Origin: CAYUNA01 sp047629355 | GTDB taxonomy: Bacteria > Bacteroidota > Bacteroidia > Chitinophagales > Saprospiraceae | Direction: 5' to 3' | NCBI GenBank assembly: GCA_047629355.1 | Contig: JBLHWU010000006.1 | Span: forward strand, 1 to 49,559 | Length of the DNA: 49,559 nucleotides | In this document: positions 15,648 through 24,087 of the stretch, one piece after another | Position numbering within the stretch: position 1 is the first letter of the stretch | Layout: every line of letters starts with the position of its first letter | The notes under the pieces: model-generated | What the model saw: only the letters and a program-made list of their open reading frames with translations | Databases searched by the model: none | What the model was told of the DNA's origin: nothing | Position numbers and translations under genes: made by a program

Positions 15648-17093
15648 ATGAAAAAAAAATCACCAGTTCTCCGCTCTGACCTCTGGAGCTACATCTTTTG
15701 GCGCATCCTATACTTTGTGCCAACGCTATTGGTGATTTCGCTATGCTCATTTGCATTGATGAAACTATCCCCAGGCGACCCTGTGCGCACCAAATTACCA
15801 CCATCAGAAAAAAGTTCACAATCCAAGAAGTTTCAAGAACTCCGCTATAACGAAACGGTGAAATTGCTTGGATTGGACAAACCAACGTTTTATTTTTCTC
15901 TTTCTTCCCAAGCTTATCCAGACACTATATATAAGGTATTGGATTATGACAACCGCAGAATTCAGAAAGAATTTATTTCGCACTATGGAAATTGGCCACA
16001 AATCGAGACCTATTATCAAACTTTGAAAGAAACAGGACTAATACTACTCGACCTACCTGATTCGATTGCGCCCGCCTTACAAATCAAAGTCAAATCCGAC
16101 CTCGGTGATATGTTTTTCAATACCGGCGATAAAAAATTGATGACACTACTCAATCGAATGGAGCAAAATATTAAAAAAAATGCTCTTTTTCAAACAGTTT
16201 TTGAAGCTAATTTTAAAAAATTAAAAAATAAGTATCTCGTTGTTAAAAGGGAAGCAACGCCTGAACGACTCTATTTTCCTGATTTTAAATGGTATGGTTT
16301 TGACAATCAATACCACAATTGGCTGAAAAATTTCGTTTCTGGTGAACTCGGCAAATCCTATGTCAATCAACTGCCGATTAGTACAAAACTCAAACCTGCG
16401 ATACAGTGGACGCTGATGATGAGTTTGGCGGCGATTTTTATTGCCTATATCGTTGCAATTCCTTTAGGTGTGCTGTCTGCGGTGAAAAAGGATAGTTTAT
16501 TTGACCGAGGTGTTTCACTTTTTTTATTTATGTTATTCTCGTTGCCCGTTTTTTGGGTTGGAACCCTTTGCCTGATGTTGTTTACCAATAATGAATATGG
16601 GATGGACTGGTTTGATGGTACTTGGTCGAGTAATTTGCCTTCAAATGCTGGGTTTTGGGCGCGATTTTGGGATACTTCTAATCAACTCGTTTTACCTATT
16701 TTATGCCTTTCTTATAGCTCATTTGCGTATTTAGCTCGACAAATGCGCGGTGGGATGCTCGATGTTTTTGATAAATTATTCATTCAAACAGCTCGTGCCA
16801 AAGGTTTGAAAGAACGCACAGTCATTTGGAAACATGGATTGCGCAACGCCCTTTTCCCGATTATCACTATTTTTGCAAGTGTCTTTCCTCGCGCGATTGC
16901 AGGTTCAGTTGTTTTAGAATACATTTTCAATATTCCCGGTATGGGGTGGGAGACCTTGGAAGCGATTAGTGAAAAAGATTGGCCGGTCGTTTTTGCAATT
17001 TTACTACTTGGTGCGGTCTTAACAATGATTGGAATCTTAGTTGCCGATATTTTTTATGCTCTCGCCGACCCCCGTATTTCCTACAAAAAATAG
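15648..17093 (+). CDS. ABC transporter permease, DppB/OppB type
   Basis: 481 residues. TM1 at about 18-40 followed by the family motif LSPGDPVR; further membrane segments at about 258-280, 292-315, 350-370, 400-425 and 445-470. The EAA loop that contacts the ATPase is ARAKGLKERTVIWKHGLRNA (about 384-403), then a VVLEYIFNIPGMGW motif. DppB proteins usually have about 310-340 residues; here about 150 extra residues sit in the periplasmic loop between TM1 and TM2, a size often seen in Bacteroidota. It imports peptides or related solutes with a DppC partner, ATPases and a binding protein, none of which is adjacent. Confidence 0.9.
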   Translation: MKKKSPVLRSDLWSYIFWRILYFVPTLLVISLCSFALMKLSPGDPVRTKLPPSEKSSQSKKFQELRYNETVKLLGLDKPTFYFSLSSQAYPDTIYKVLDYDNRRIQKEFISHYGNWPQIETYYQTLKETGLILLDLPDSIAPALQIKVKSDLGDMFFNTGDKKLMTLLNRMEQNIKKNALFQTVFEANFKKLKNKYLVVKREATPERLYFPDFKWYGFDNQYHNWLKNFVSGELGKSYVNQLPISTKLKPAIQWTLMMSLAAIFIAYIVAIPLGVLSAVKKDSLFDRGVSLFLFMLFSLPVFWVGTLCLMLFTNNEYGMDWFDGTWSSNLPSNAGFWARFWDTSNQLVLPILCLSYSSFAYLARQMRGGMLDVFDKLFIQTARAKGLKERTVIWKHGLRNALFPIITIFASVFPRAIAGSVVLEYIFNIPGMGWETLEAISEKDWPVVFAILLLGAVLTMIGILVADIFYALADPRISYKK

Positions 17094-17610
17094 CATATTT
17101 AACACGTCTTTAAAGAAATTCTTAAAAAAAAGAAAATTCCTTTAGGGGGGAACAGCAAAAACTGTGTCTTTTATACAGTCACGCGTTATAAATAACAAAT
17201 AACGATTTTTTTTTACTAAATACCTACTTTATCTGAAAAGACTTTCTACCTATAAATTTTAAAAACATCAGTTCTCTCCGTTTCAATCTAATGTTGAAAT
17301 GCCTTTCAAAACTGATAAAGATTTCCACAGTTTACTATACCTATAAATACAACATTTCGGTTTTTATTTTTTTAGATTGACCTAACCTTTTGATGGTTTT
17401 TCGCGTCTATCAAAGTAATACCCAAGTTTTAAAATTTTGCTTAAAAAAAGGTGAAAAAATTATTATTTGGGTCATAATTATCGTTTCCAAAAAGGAAACC
17501 TTTATTGCTATAGCAATAAAATTAAATTTTGTTTTATTATATGTTTTTAAAATTAAAAAACTATATTCATTACAAAATTGACGTCAAACAAAATTTTATT
17601 TTAAATTAAA
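17094..17610. other. AT-rich gap without supported gene
   Basis: No coding region is convincing. Small hairpins are visible (GTTTCCAAAAAGGAAAC at about 17484-17500 and TTGCTATAGCAA just after). A 63-codon frame at 17390-17581 has AT-driven composition and no start signals. Confidence 0.6.
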
Positions 17611-17611
17611 C

Positions 17612-17642
17612 TTGACTTTATCAAAATAGCCTCATACCTTTG
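17612..17642 (+). promoter_or_regulatory. Promoter of outer-membrane protein gene
   Basis: TTG at 17612-17614, exactly 20 bp, TACCTTTG at 17635-17642: a full match to the Bacteroidota consensus. Leader of about 95 nt to the ATG. Confidence 0.85.
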
Positions 17643-17741
17643 CGTCATCAAACGAAGAAACCATTAAAACCTAACATTAATTTATTTAACCTAGTTTTCA
17701 CGTTCAATTATTTCAAAAAGAACTTATAAAACCTTCTGATT

Positions 17742-18335
17742 ATGAAAAATATTTTGTTTTTACTCGTAGCTTTATTTTCTTTGACAATCACTTCTGTAAA
17801 TGCGCAGAATAAAGTATATAAAAAAGGTGGTTTCAATGCCAGTGCGGGTATTGGATTGTTACCAACTTATTTCGCAGACAATGCAACAGTGAACATGATG
17901 CCAGTTAACGTAAAAATTGGTTATAACATCGCAGACCACTTTAATATAAACTTATACACTGGCTATTCTGCTTCTACTTCAAAAGCAGTGAAAGATCACA
18001 ATGGCAACATGCGTGATTATTCAAATAAATTCTTGATGATTGGCTTGCGTACTGAATTGCACGCAGCTAAAACTGATAAATTCGATATTTATGGTGGATT
18101 TATGTTTGGTTACAATAAATCTTTCGTCACAGAAACTATCTATTTGAATGGTGACTTGGAAAGCCCAATTGATGCACCATCTAACGAACCAACAACGTTC
18201 AAACCAGCAGATGATAAAGTATTGTTCTCTGGTTTTGTCGGCGCAACTTATTTCGTAACGCCTAAATTGGGTATCTACGGTGAAGTTGGCTACGGCGTTT
18301 CTTTGGTCAATATAGGTGTGGCATTCAAATTATAA
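17742..18335 (+). CDS. Outer membrane beta-barrel protein
   Basis: 197 residues. Signal peptide MKNILFLLVALFSLTITSVN with cleavage before QNKVY. The mature part consists of alternating strands (FNASAGIGLL, VKIGYNIADHFNINLYTGY, FDIYGGFMFGYN, FSGFVGATYFVTPKLGIYGEVGYG) and ends with an amphipathic strand with a final hydrophobic pair (VNIGVAFKL), as in OmpW/OmpA-like small barrels assembled by the Bam complex. Strong promoter, 95-nt leader and own terminator suggest an independent, well-expressed gene. Function beyond barrel unknown. Confidence 0.82.
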   Translation: MKNILFLLVALFSLTITSVNAQNKVYKKGGFNASAGIGLLPTYFADNATVNMMPVNVKIGYNIADHFNINLYTGYSASTSKAVKDHNGNMRDYSNKFLMIGLRTELHAAKTDKFDIYGGFMFGYNKSFVTETIYLNGDLESPIDAPSNEPTTFKPADDKVLFSGFVGATYFVTPKLGIYGEVGYGVSLVNIGVAFKL

Positions 18336-18344
18336 AAAAAGAAG

Positions 18345-18437
18345 TCAGAAGTCAGACCGCTTTGCTATCAGAAGGCAGAAAACCCAATATTTAACCATGA
18401 ATATTCAGCCCTCTGACAGCGAAGCGGTCTGACCTCA
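18345..18437. repeat. Dispersed repeat, family B
   Basis: GAAGTCAGAAGTCAGACCGC and its inverse CAGCGAAGCGGTCTGACCTC flank a spacer with AACCATGAATATTCAG. Same core as 12766-12860 and 41445-41480. Confidence 0.75.
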
Positions 18438-18550
18438 GTAATCTCAAAAAACATTCTATATTTTATCAAATACGTTTTTTCTTTTTATTAACATTCCCTA
18501 CTACTAAATAAAGACAACCCCACTAAATTAAGTTGGAAATATTTCAAAAG

Positions 18551-18577
18551 CCTGAACGAAAGTTCGGGTTTTTTTCC
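18551..18577 (+). terminator. Rho-independent terminator
   Basis: CCTGAAC-GAAA-GTTCGGG with a GNRA-like loop followed by eight T. Serves the outer-membrane protein gene. Confidence 0.85.
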
Positions 18578-18620
18578 CACTTAATATTCGGACCGAAGTA
18601 ATTGAAAATTAGAACATTCT

Positions 18621-18628
18621 TATATTTG
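18621..18628 (+). promoter_or_regulatory. -7 promoter box TATATTTG of kdsA
   Basis: Matches TAnnTTTG, 21 bp before the ATG; the nearest TTG is 16 bp upstream, four short of ideal. Confidence 0.5.
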
Positions 18629-18649
18629 CCATAAAAACAAACCATTTTT

Positions 18650-19468
18650 ATGAAAATCAGCAACTATTTACCCAAAATTCAAAATAAAAAAAGCAATAAT
18701 TTCTTCCTCATTGCTGGTCCTTGTGCCATTGAAAGTGAAGATTTAGCGATGGAAATTGCCGAGCGGGTCAGCAAAATTTGCGACAAGCTCCAAATTCCAT
18801 ACATTTTCAAAGGCTCTTATCGCAAAGCCAATCGGTCAAGAATTGATTCTTTTACAGGTATTGGCGATAAAAAAGCATTAAAAATTTTGAAAAAAGTGGG
18901 GAAGAAGTACAACGTGCCGACAACAACTGATATTCATACAGATGAAGAAGCGGTCTTGGCAGCTAAATATGTGGATGTCTTACAAATCCCAGCATTCTTG
19001 TGCCGCCAGACCAATTTATTGGTTGCAGCAGCAAAAACAGGGAAGGTCGTGAATATCAAGAAAGGACAGTTTTTAAGTCCCGAAGCGATGCAGTTTGCTC
19101 AGCAAAAAGTGTTGGATTCAGGAAATAAAAAAATCTGGTTAACGGAGCGCGGAACGACTTTTGGTTATACCGATTTAGTCGTCGATTATCGAGGAATTCC
19201 ATTGATGCAAGCGCAAGGTTCGCCTGTGGTTTTGGATTGTACGCATTCTTTGCAGCAACCTAATCAAGCAAGCGGTGTGACGGGTGGCAAACCAGCACTT
19301 ATTGAAACGGTTGCCAAAGCAGGAATTGCGGTTGGCGTCGATGGATTGTTTATCGAAACGCATCCTAATCCAGCTAAAGCCAAATCAGACGGCGCGAATA
19401 TGTTGCCGCTTGACCGATTGGAGGAGATGCTCGAAAAATTGGTGCGCATTCGTGAAAGTATTTTGTAA
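18650..19468 (+). CDS. kdsA: 3-deoxy-8-phosphooctulonate synthase (KDO-8-P synthase)
   Basis: 272 residues, normal length. Condenses phosphoenolpyruvate with arabinose 5-phosphate to KDO 8-phosphate, the first committed step of the KDO core of lipopolysaccharide. Motifs: IAGPCAIESEDLA, FKGSYRKANRSRIDSFTGIG (the KANRSS-like PEP/A5P region), LQIPAFLCRQTNLL, TERGTTFGYTDLVVD, LDCTHSLQQPN and ETHPNPAKAKSDGANMLPL. The CTHSLQQPN segment carries Cys followed by Asn (rather than Asp-Ala) spacing, as in non-metal members only in part, so metal dependence is not called. Single gene with its own promoter box and terminator. Confidence 0.95.
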   Translation: MKISNYLPKIQNKKSNNFFLIAGPCAIESEDLAMEIAERVSKICDKLQIPYIFKGSYRKANRSRIDSFTGIGDKKALKILKKVGKKYNVPTTTDIHTDEEAVLAAKYVDVLQIPAFLCRQTNLLVAAAKTGKVVNIKKGQFLSPEAMQFAQQKVLDSGNKKIWLTERGTTFGYTDLVVDYRGIPLMQAQGSPVVLDCTHSLQQPNQASGVTGGKPALIETVAKAGIAVGVDGLFIETHPNPAKAKSDGANMLPLDRLEEMLEKLVRIRESIL

Positions 19469-19535
19469 ATAGGCTTTTCAAACGCTGTTTAATTTTTGAT
19501 TAGAAACAGTAAAAAAAACTATTTTATAAAGCGTA

Positions 19536-19572
19536 TTTCACCATCATGCAGCGAAATACGCTTTAATGGAGT
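19536..19572 (+). terminator. Terminator-like hairpin after kdsA
   Basis: AAAGCGTATTTC pairs with GAAATACGCTTT around an 11-nt loop, about 70 bp past the stop. T-run is weak. Confidence 0.6.
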
Positions 19573-19640
19573 TTTATAATAAAGTAGATAGATTATTTTT
19601 TAAAAATCAAAAAATAATCCTATAAAATTCTGCTTAAAAC

Positions 19641-19671
19641 TTGACTTTCCATATAAAAACTCTTAAATTGG
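19641..19671 (+). promoter_or_regulatory. Promoter of secreted protein gene
   Basis: TTG at 19641-19643, 20 bp, TAAATTGG at 19664-19671 (one mismatch to TAnnTTTG). It shows that the TTG at 19641 is a promoter element, not the start codon. Confidence 0.6.
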
Positions 19672-19739
19672 AAAATATTTCTAAATCAAACAGAAAATTT
19701 TTATTTTCAAAAATTGACTGTTTTTTAAAAAAGGTAATC

Positions 19740-20192
19740 ATGAAAACATCAAAATTCACATTACTACTAATACCTTTTCTATTTACTTTCACTTTTTCGA
19801 CTGCTCAGAATATCGAAAAAACGTTAATCAAATCTTTTAATTTGAAAGGTAATGATTTTGTCGAACTTGACTTAAACGGTCAAGTAGAAGTAAAAGAATG
19901 GAGCAATTCGCTTATGCGCGTCCACGTAACAGTTGGCATCGAAACTGGCAGCGATGCTATGTTGAAGTCGTTGGTTACTGCGGGTCGATACAATTTGAAG
20001 GCTAGTGATACCGCCGAAGGCTTGTTGATTGACGCACCTAGTTTGGCGCGAACAATTACCGTGCGTGGTGTAGAATTGAAAGAAAATATCACGTACGTCG
20101 TTTACAAGCCAGAAGGTGTAACCTTACGGTTGACAAATGAGGCGTCGTCGAATAATAATAATACGGTAACTAAAAATCCAGCGAACCTGTAA
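19740..20192 (+). CDS. Secreted protein, paralogue of 20380-20814
   Basis: 150 residues from ATG at 19740 (MKTSKFTLLLIPFLFTFTFS, signal peptide, cleaved near TAQ). The mature part begins with EKTLIKSFNLKGNDFVELDL, followed by VEVKEWSNSLMRVHVTV, a beta-rich segment resembling the start of DUF4097 / adhesin-head (GIN) domains, in which repeated strands of the type v-i-x-g form a beta-solenoid. Only the first turns are present here. The C-terminus is a low-complexity Asn/Thr tail (ASSNNNNTV). It is a paralogue of the next gene by order of motifs (E-W, SDAMLKSLVTAGRYNL versus SPAILNHFIRKAKRYEV). Function unknown; periplasmic or surface location expected. Confidence 0.65.
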   Translation: MKTSKFTLLLIPFLFTFTFSTAQNIEKTLIKSFNLKGNDFVELDLNGQVEVKEWSNSLMRVHVTVGIETGSDAMLKSLVTAGRYNLKASDTAEGLLIDAPSLARTITVRGVELKENITYVVYKPEGVTLRLTNEASSNNNNTVTKNPANL

Positions 20193-20213
20193 CATTTATA
20201 GTAAGCTGTCGTT

Positions 20214-20251
20214 AAAAAGGTGTGTAACTGCGAAGTTGCACACCTTTTTTT
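20214..20251 (+). terminator. Rho-independent terminator
   Basis: AAAAAGGTGTGTAACT / AGTTGCACACCTTTTTTT, 13 paired bases and a strong T-run. Confidence 0.85.
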
Positions 20252-20379
20252 GTTATTTAAAGGTTTACGCTTTGCTGAAACATTAAATAAGTCTAAAATT
20301 GGGGGTAAATTTGTGGCAAATGCTTTAGAGTTGCATCTTTATAACGTGACGCAATTTTAATAGAAAAAAATCAACATAT

Positions 20380-20814
20380 ATGCAAACTATTTTTCGAGCT
20401 TCTTTTTTATTCCTTTTTTTATTCACTTTTTCAAACGCCCAAGCGCAACTGGAAAAAGTGATGCACCAAACGTTTGAAGTGGGTAGCATGGAAGGAATTT
20501 CCTTAGATTTAACAGGAGAATATACCATAGAAAAATGGGCGGGAAATACCATTATGACGGAGACGAAGGTGGAATTATACGAGGCTTCTCCTGCTATTTT
20601 GAATCATTTTATCCGCAAAGCCAAACGTTACGAGGTCGTTGCAGATACGGTGAATACTCAATTAATGCTTTCCAGTTTAGATAAAGAACGGAAGCCGATT
20701 CGAACAAAAACGCAGGAGTGTCCTGAAATTGTCCACGTTCGCATTTTTATACCAGATACCTTTGAAATGACTGGAGATAACAGTCAGACTTTGGTTAGAA
20801 AAAAAATTGATTAA
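20380..20814 (+). CDS. Secreted protein, paralogue of 19740-20192
   Basis: 144 residues. Signal peptide MQTIFRASFLFLFLFTFSNA ending AQA; mature sequence starts QLEKVMHQTFEVGSMEG and continues with LDLTGEYTIEKWAGNTIMTE, VVADTVNTQLMLSSLDKER and HVRIFIPDTFEM. This is the same N-terminal domain as in the preceding gene, again DUF4097-like and short. Separated from its paralogue by a strong terminator, so independently transcribed. Role unknown; probably a cell-envelope protein. Confidence 0.65.
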   Translation: MQTIFRASFLFLFLFTFSNAQAQLEKVMHQTFEVGSMEGISLDLTGEYTIEKWAGNTIMTETKVELYEASPAILNHFIRKAKRYEVVADTVNTQLMLSSLDKERKPIRTKTQECPEIVHVRIFIPDTFEMTGDNSQTLVRKKID

Positions 20815-20816
20815 AA

Positions 20817-20848
20817 TAGTTATTGAGTTGATTAGTTATTGAGTTGAT
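20817..20848. repeat. Two exact 16-bp tandem units
   Basis: TAGTTATTGAGTTGAT occurs twice in direct succession just after the stop codon at 20814. Confidence 0.8.
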
Positions 20849-20934
20849 TAGTACGCTATAAATCAGTTTTTTTTTGAATTAGAAAGCACAGAATGTATTG
20901 TAACAAAAGGCTTAATTAATTTTTATAAAATTCT

Positions 20935-21245
20935 GAAAGGATTGAATATGAATAACCACGGATGAAGTCCGTGGTGTCCAACCCACAACGCTAAAGGAGT
21001 TGAATGTCAATAGCTGGTAATGTAACTTAGGAACGTGAAACTAATAAACTAAGGTTCTTAGCGAGCGATATGACTTCTATCGTTTCAATAATAATAGTCT
21101 TTGAATAATCATTCTATCACTCGTTTATGACCACTATCCAATAGCTATATTCATATTCAATCCCTTCAGGATTCTTGTACTTCATTCATTACCCCCGAAT
21201 TCCATTCGGGGTTATTGATATTCATCCGCTTCGTGGATAAGGCAG
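20935..21245. repeat. Long cluster of short palindromes, family C
   Basis: Ordered hairpins: CCACGGATGAAGTCCGTGG, then CGCTAAAGGAGTTGAATGTC, and further on CAATCCCTTCAGGATT, CCCGAATTCCATTCGGGG and ATCCGCTTCGTGGAT, linked by ATTCATATTCA-like spacers; the end is an inverted echo of the beginning. A TTAGGAACGTGAAACTAATA remnant lies in the middle (about 21028). It occupies most of the 20849-21285 gap, no gene. Confidence 0.8.
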
Positions 21246-21285
21246 TTGACAAAGATTCTGTTACAAATTTAACTCTACCGTACCT

Positions 21286-22023
21286 CTAATGTTCGTGTTC
21301 CACTAAAACCGTCAACGCTGCAAAACCAATACCGACCAAAATAGCCGCTACTCTTTTAATTGGAATTTTATGTTGATGTGTATTATCAGTTTCAAATAAG
21401 ATAGTGGTCGAAATATGTAAAAATGAGCCAATCACCACAGCCATTATTTTAATCTGTGTTGGCTTATCAAACGAAATACTCTCCGCTATAAATGCACCCA
21501 TCGGCGACATCATCGCAAATAAAAACAAGCATCCCAACACCGTCGATTTTTTAAAATCTGCCGTCAAAAACAATAAAACTAAAGCAAATGCTGCTGGTGC
21601 TTTGTGCAAAATAATACCATACAATAAGTGATTGTGTTCGTGCCCTACGGGAGTCAAAGTTCCGTAATTGCTCAATGGTATACCTTCCAAAAATGCGTGA
21701 GCACACAGACCGACCATCACTGAAACTGCAAAATTGGACGCTGGGTTATGCGGCGCATGAATGTGCCCATGCTCTACCCCACCCGACAATTGTTCTAAAA
21801 ATAATTGCAATAAAAAACCAATCAATACGAAAAATCCAACGGTATGCCCTGGCTCCTTAAATATCACAGGCATCAAGTGTAAAACGGTGATGCCCAATAG
21901 ATATGCACCGCTCAACGACAGGACCAATTCCATAATCGTTTTATTGTTTTTTTGCACATAAAACGCAATGCCACCACCAAGGAGGACAGAGAAAAATAAG
22001 AGGATGTATTCTATTAAATCCAT
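21286..22023 (-). CDS. ZIP family metal transporter
   Basis: 245 residues, eight hydrophobic segments. Family motifs: an N-terminal SGAYLLGITVLHLMP, His-rich loop EHGHIHAPH, the metal-binding helix VGLCAHAFLEGIPLSNYG (H and E-G-I-P) and a second EHNHLLYGIILHKAPAAFAL (H-K-x-P), as in ZupT/ZIP proteins that import Zn(II) or other divalent cations. A C-terminal HEH is present. It begins 4 bp after the PAP2 gene on the same strand, so both are co-transcribed. Confidence 0.92.
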   Translation of the reverse strand: MDLIEYILLFFSVLLGGGIAFYVQKNNKTIMELVLSLSGAYLLGITVLHLMPVIFKEPGHTVGFFVLIGFLLQLFLEQLSGGVEHGHIHAPHNPASNFAVSVMVGLCAHAFLEGIPLSNYGTLTPVGHEHNHLLYGIILHKAPAAFALVLLFLTADFKKSTVLGCLFLFAMMSPMGAFIAESISFDKPTQIKIMAVVIGSFLHISTTILFETDNTHQHKIPIKRVAAILVGIGFAALTVLVEHEH

Positions 22024-22027
22024 ATTT

Positions 22028-22603
22028 TTAATGGTTAAGGGTTAAGGGATGTGGGAGTAGTTTTGTTGTGAAAAATGCGCCGACTATTCCGATTAAGATG
22101 CCGAGCAAACTTCCCATAAATGCATCTAACGGATAATGTACACCAACGTAAACTTGTCCGAAAGCAATACTCCCCGCCCAAATAAGCAAAGGAATCCTGG
22201 TTCGTTTCAACACTTTTCCTAAGGTAAAAAACAACATGACTGCCATCGCAAAATGATTGGCTGCATGTGATGATGGAAAACTATATCCCGACCCGCAGCG
22301 CACCAATAAATTTATGTCGTTTCTCAGAATTTCGGTATTACAGGGACGCAAACGTTGGACGCTTTTTTTGATAATAGAACTACTTACGAAATCAGCTGTT
22401 CCTACCGTTAATCCAATTGCCAAAATCAAGAACGCTCCTTGTTTTTTAAAGTTTAATAAAAAGAAACTCGCAATAAAAACATACAGTGGAATCCAAAAGT
22501 ATTTATTTCGCCAAAGCGGCATCACCGAATCCAATAAAGGGGTTTGCCAACTGCCGTTAATCAGTTGAAATAGTTGCTCGTCCCATTGTAAAATATCAAT
22601 CAT
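22028..22603 (-). CDS. PAP2 superfamily phosphatase
   Basis: 191 residues with five or six membrane segments. All three acid-phosphatase motifs are present: KKSVQRLRPC (about 75-84), SGYSFPSSHAANHFA (about 103-117) and VYVGVHYPLD (about 150-160). These integral-membrane enzymes dephosphorylate lipid phosphates such as undecaprenyl pyrophosphate or phosphatidylglycerol phosphate; which one cannot be read here. First gene of a two-gene operon with the ZIP transporter. An AAGGAG sequence 1-2 nt before the ATG is present but too close for a normal ribosome site. Confidence 0.92.
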   Translation of the reverse strand: MIDILQWDEQLFQLINGSWQTPLLDSVMPLWRNKYFWIPLYVFIASFFLLNFKKQGAFLILAIGLTVGTADFVSSSIIKKSVQRLRPCNTEILRNDINLLVRCGSGYSFPSSHAANHFAMAVMLFFTLGKVLKRTRIPLLIWAGSIAFGQVYVGVHYPLDAFMGSLLGILIGIVGAFFTTKLLPHPLTLNH

Positions 22604-22628
22604 TCTCCTTTTTTTGCCGTTTAAACAG

Positions 22629-22636
22629 CAAATATA
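22629..22636 (-). promoter_or_regulatory. -7 promoter box TATATTTG of PAP2-ZIP operon
   Basis: TATATTTG reads 22636 to 22629 on the - strand, 26 bp before the ATG. No clean -33 element. Confidence 0.45.
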
Positions 22637-22821
22637 GGATTTGCTCTAACGAAAAAAAGAGAAAGACGATAAATAGTTTTTTTACTAAAAAGAGAATATC
22701 TATTTTTACCCCTGTAATTATTTTGCTTTTCTTAGGCTTTATAAACGTCCTAACCAAGTTCAAAATCTTAGGAACAAAACGCAAATATCAGCGTAATGTC
22801 TCCTTCTAAAACTTATGACCA

Positions 22822-23967
22822 ATGCGTGTTTTTTTAGACAATGCAGCAACCACGCCAATGAGCGAGGAAGTTATTCAGGCAATGTTGCCCATCATGCGAG
22901 AGAATTATGGGAATCCTTCTTCTATTCATGCTTGTGGACGAAAAGTACGAGCGAAAATCGAAGAATGTCGTAAAATCGTCGCCAATTACATCGGTGCATC
23001 CATCGGTGAGATTTTCTTTACTTCTGGCGGTACGGAATCTAATAATATGGCGTTGAAATGCGCCGTACGAGACTTGGCAGTGACGCGAATTATCAGTAAT
23101 CCACTGGAACATCATTGTGTGCTACACTCGCTACAAACCCTCGAACGAGAAGGCATTCAGCTTGATTTAGTGCGCGTAGATGACCGTGGACGAATTGACT
23201 ATGACCACTTGCAAGAGCTGTTGGCTAACTCGGATAAAAAGACCTTGGTCTCCTTGATGCACGCCAACAATGAGATTGGAACAAAGCAGAATTTAGACCG
23301 TATTTCCGTGATGTGTCAGGAGTACAATGCTCTGTTTCATTCCGATACGGTGCAGACAATGGGACATTTCCCAATCAGTGTTGAGGAGACGAAAATCAGC
23401 TTTTTATCAGGTTCAGCGCATAAATTTCATGGGCCAAAAGGCGTTGGATTTATCTATATCAACGGTGATAATTTATTGAAACCATTCATTGAAGGCGGCG
23501 CACAAGAACGCAATATGCGCGGTGGAACGGAGAATGTTATTGGCATCGTTGGTCTGGCAAAAGCGTTTCAATTGACGTGCGACAACATGTCAGAACGAAA
23601 GACGTATATCGAGAATCTTCGCAATTACATGAAAGCACAATTGACTGAAAAATTTGAAGATATTCAATTCAATGGCGACCATGATGGTGATTATTTGTAC
23701 ACCGTTTTGAGCACCTCTTTTCCTCCTTCACCGAAGGCAGAGTTGTTGTTGTTGAGCTTAGATATTGCAGGAATTAGCGCATCGGGCGGAAGTGCTTGTA
23801 GTTCAGGGGCAGAGAAAGGCTCGCACGTTTTGATGGGAATTAATGCAGGAGTTGATAGAAAAACGATTCGGTTTTCTTTTTCTCATTACAACAAAAAAGA
23901 AGACATTGATTTTTTAATTGACAAATTGAAAAGATTAACACCGATGAAAGAAATGGCAACAGCTTAA
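22822..23967 (+). CDS. Cysteine desulfurase (IscS/NifS family)
   Basis: 381 residues. PLP-dependent removal of sulfur from cysteine for Fe-S cluster and thio-cofactor assembly. Motifs: DNAATTPMSEEV at the N-terminus, FTSGGTESNN (65-75), EHHCV (96-100), HANNEIGT, PLP lysine Lys201 in SGSAHKFHGPKG, and catalytic Cys326 in SGGSACSSGAEKGSHVL. The short loop carrying Cys326 is close to NifS/IscS (group I). No iscU or other Fe-S gene is adjacent, as is common in Bacteroidota. ATG at 22822 begins directly at the conserved N-terminus. Own terminator downstream. Confidence 0.95.
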   Translation: MRVFLDNAATTPMSEEVIQAMLPIMRENYGNPSSIHACGRKVRAKIEECRKIVANYIGASIGEIFFTSGGTESNNMALKCAVRDLAVTRIISNPLEHHCVLHSLQTLEREGIQLDLVRVDDRGRIDYDHLQELLANSDKKTLVSLMHANNEIGTKQNLDRISVMCQEYNALFHSDTVQTMGHFPISVEETKISFLSGSAHKFHGPKGVGFIYINGDNLLKPFIEGGAQERNMRGGTENVIGIVGLAKAFQLTCDNMSERKTYIENLRNYMKAQLTEKFEDIQFNGDHDGDYLYTVLSTSFPPSPKAELLLLSLDIAGISASGGSACSSGAEKGSHVLMGINAGVDRKTIRFSFSHYNKKEDIDFLIDKLKRLTPMKEMATA

Positions 23968-23994
23968 AAGTCATTTTAAAATATAAAAGCGAGG

Positions 23995-24032
23995 GCAGGA
24001 ATTTTCAATAAAAATTCCTGCTTTTCTTTTTT
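23995..24032 (+). terminator. Rho-independent terminator
   Basis: GCAGGAATTTT (23995-24005) pairs with AAAATTCCTGC (24011-24021), then TTTTCTTTTTT. Confidence 0.85.
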
Positions 24033-24087
24033 GGAAAATATTAAGAAAACTTGTTGCGTTCTTGTTTTCAAATAAAACATCTAATTT

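Noticed and set aside
17390..17581. 63-codon open frame in a large gap
   Set aside because: Composition follows the AT-rich DNA, no signal peptide or recognisable domain, no promoter or terminator.
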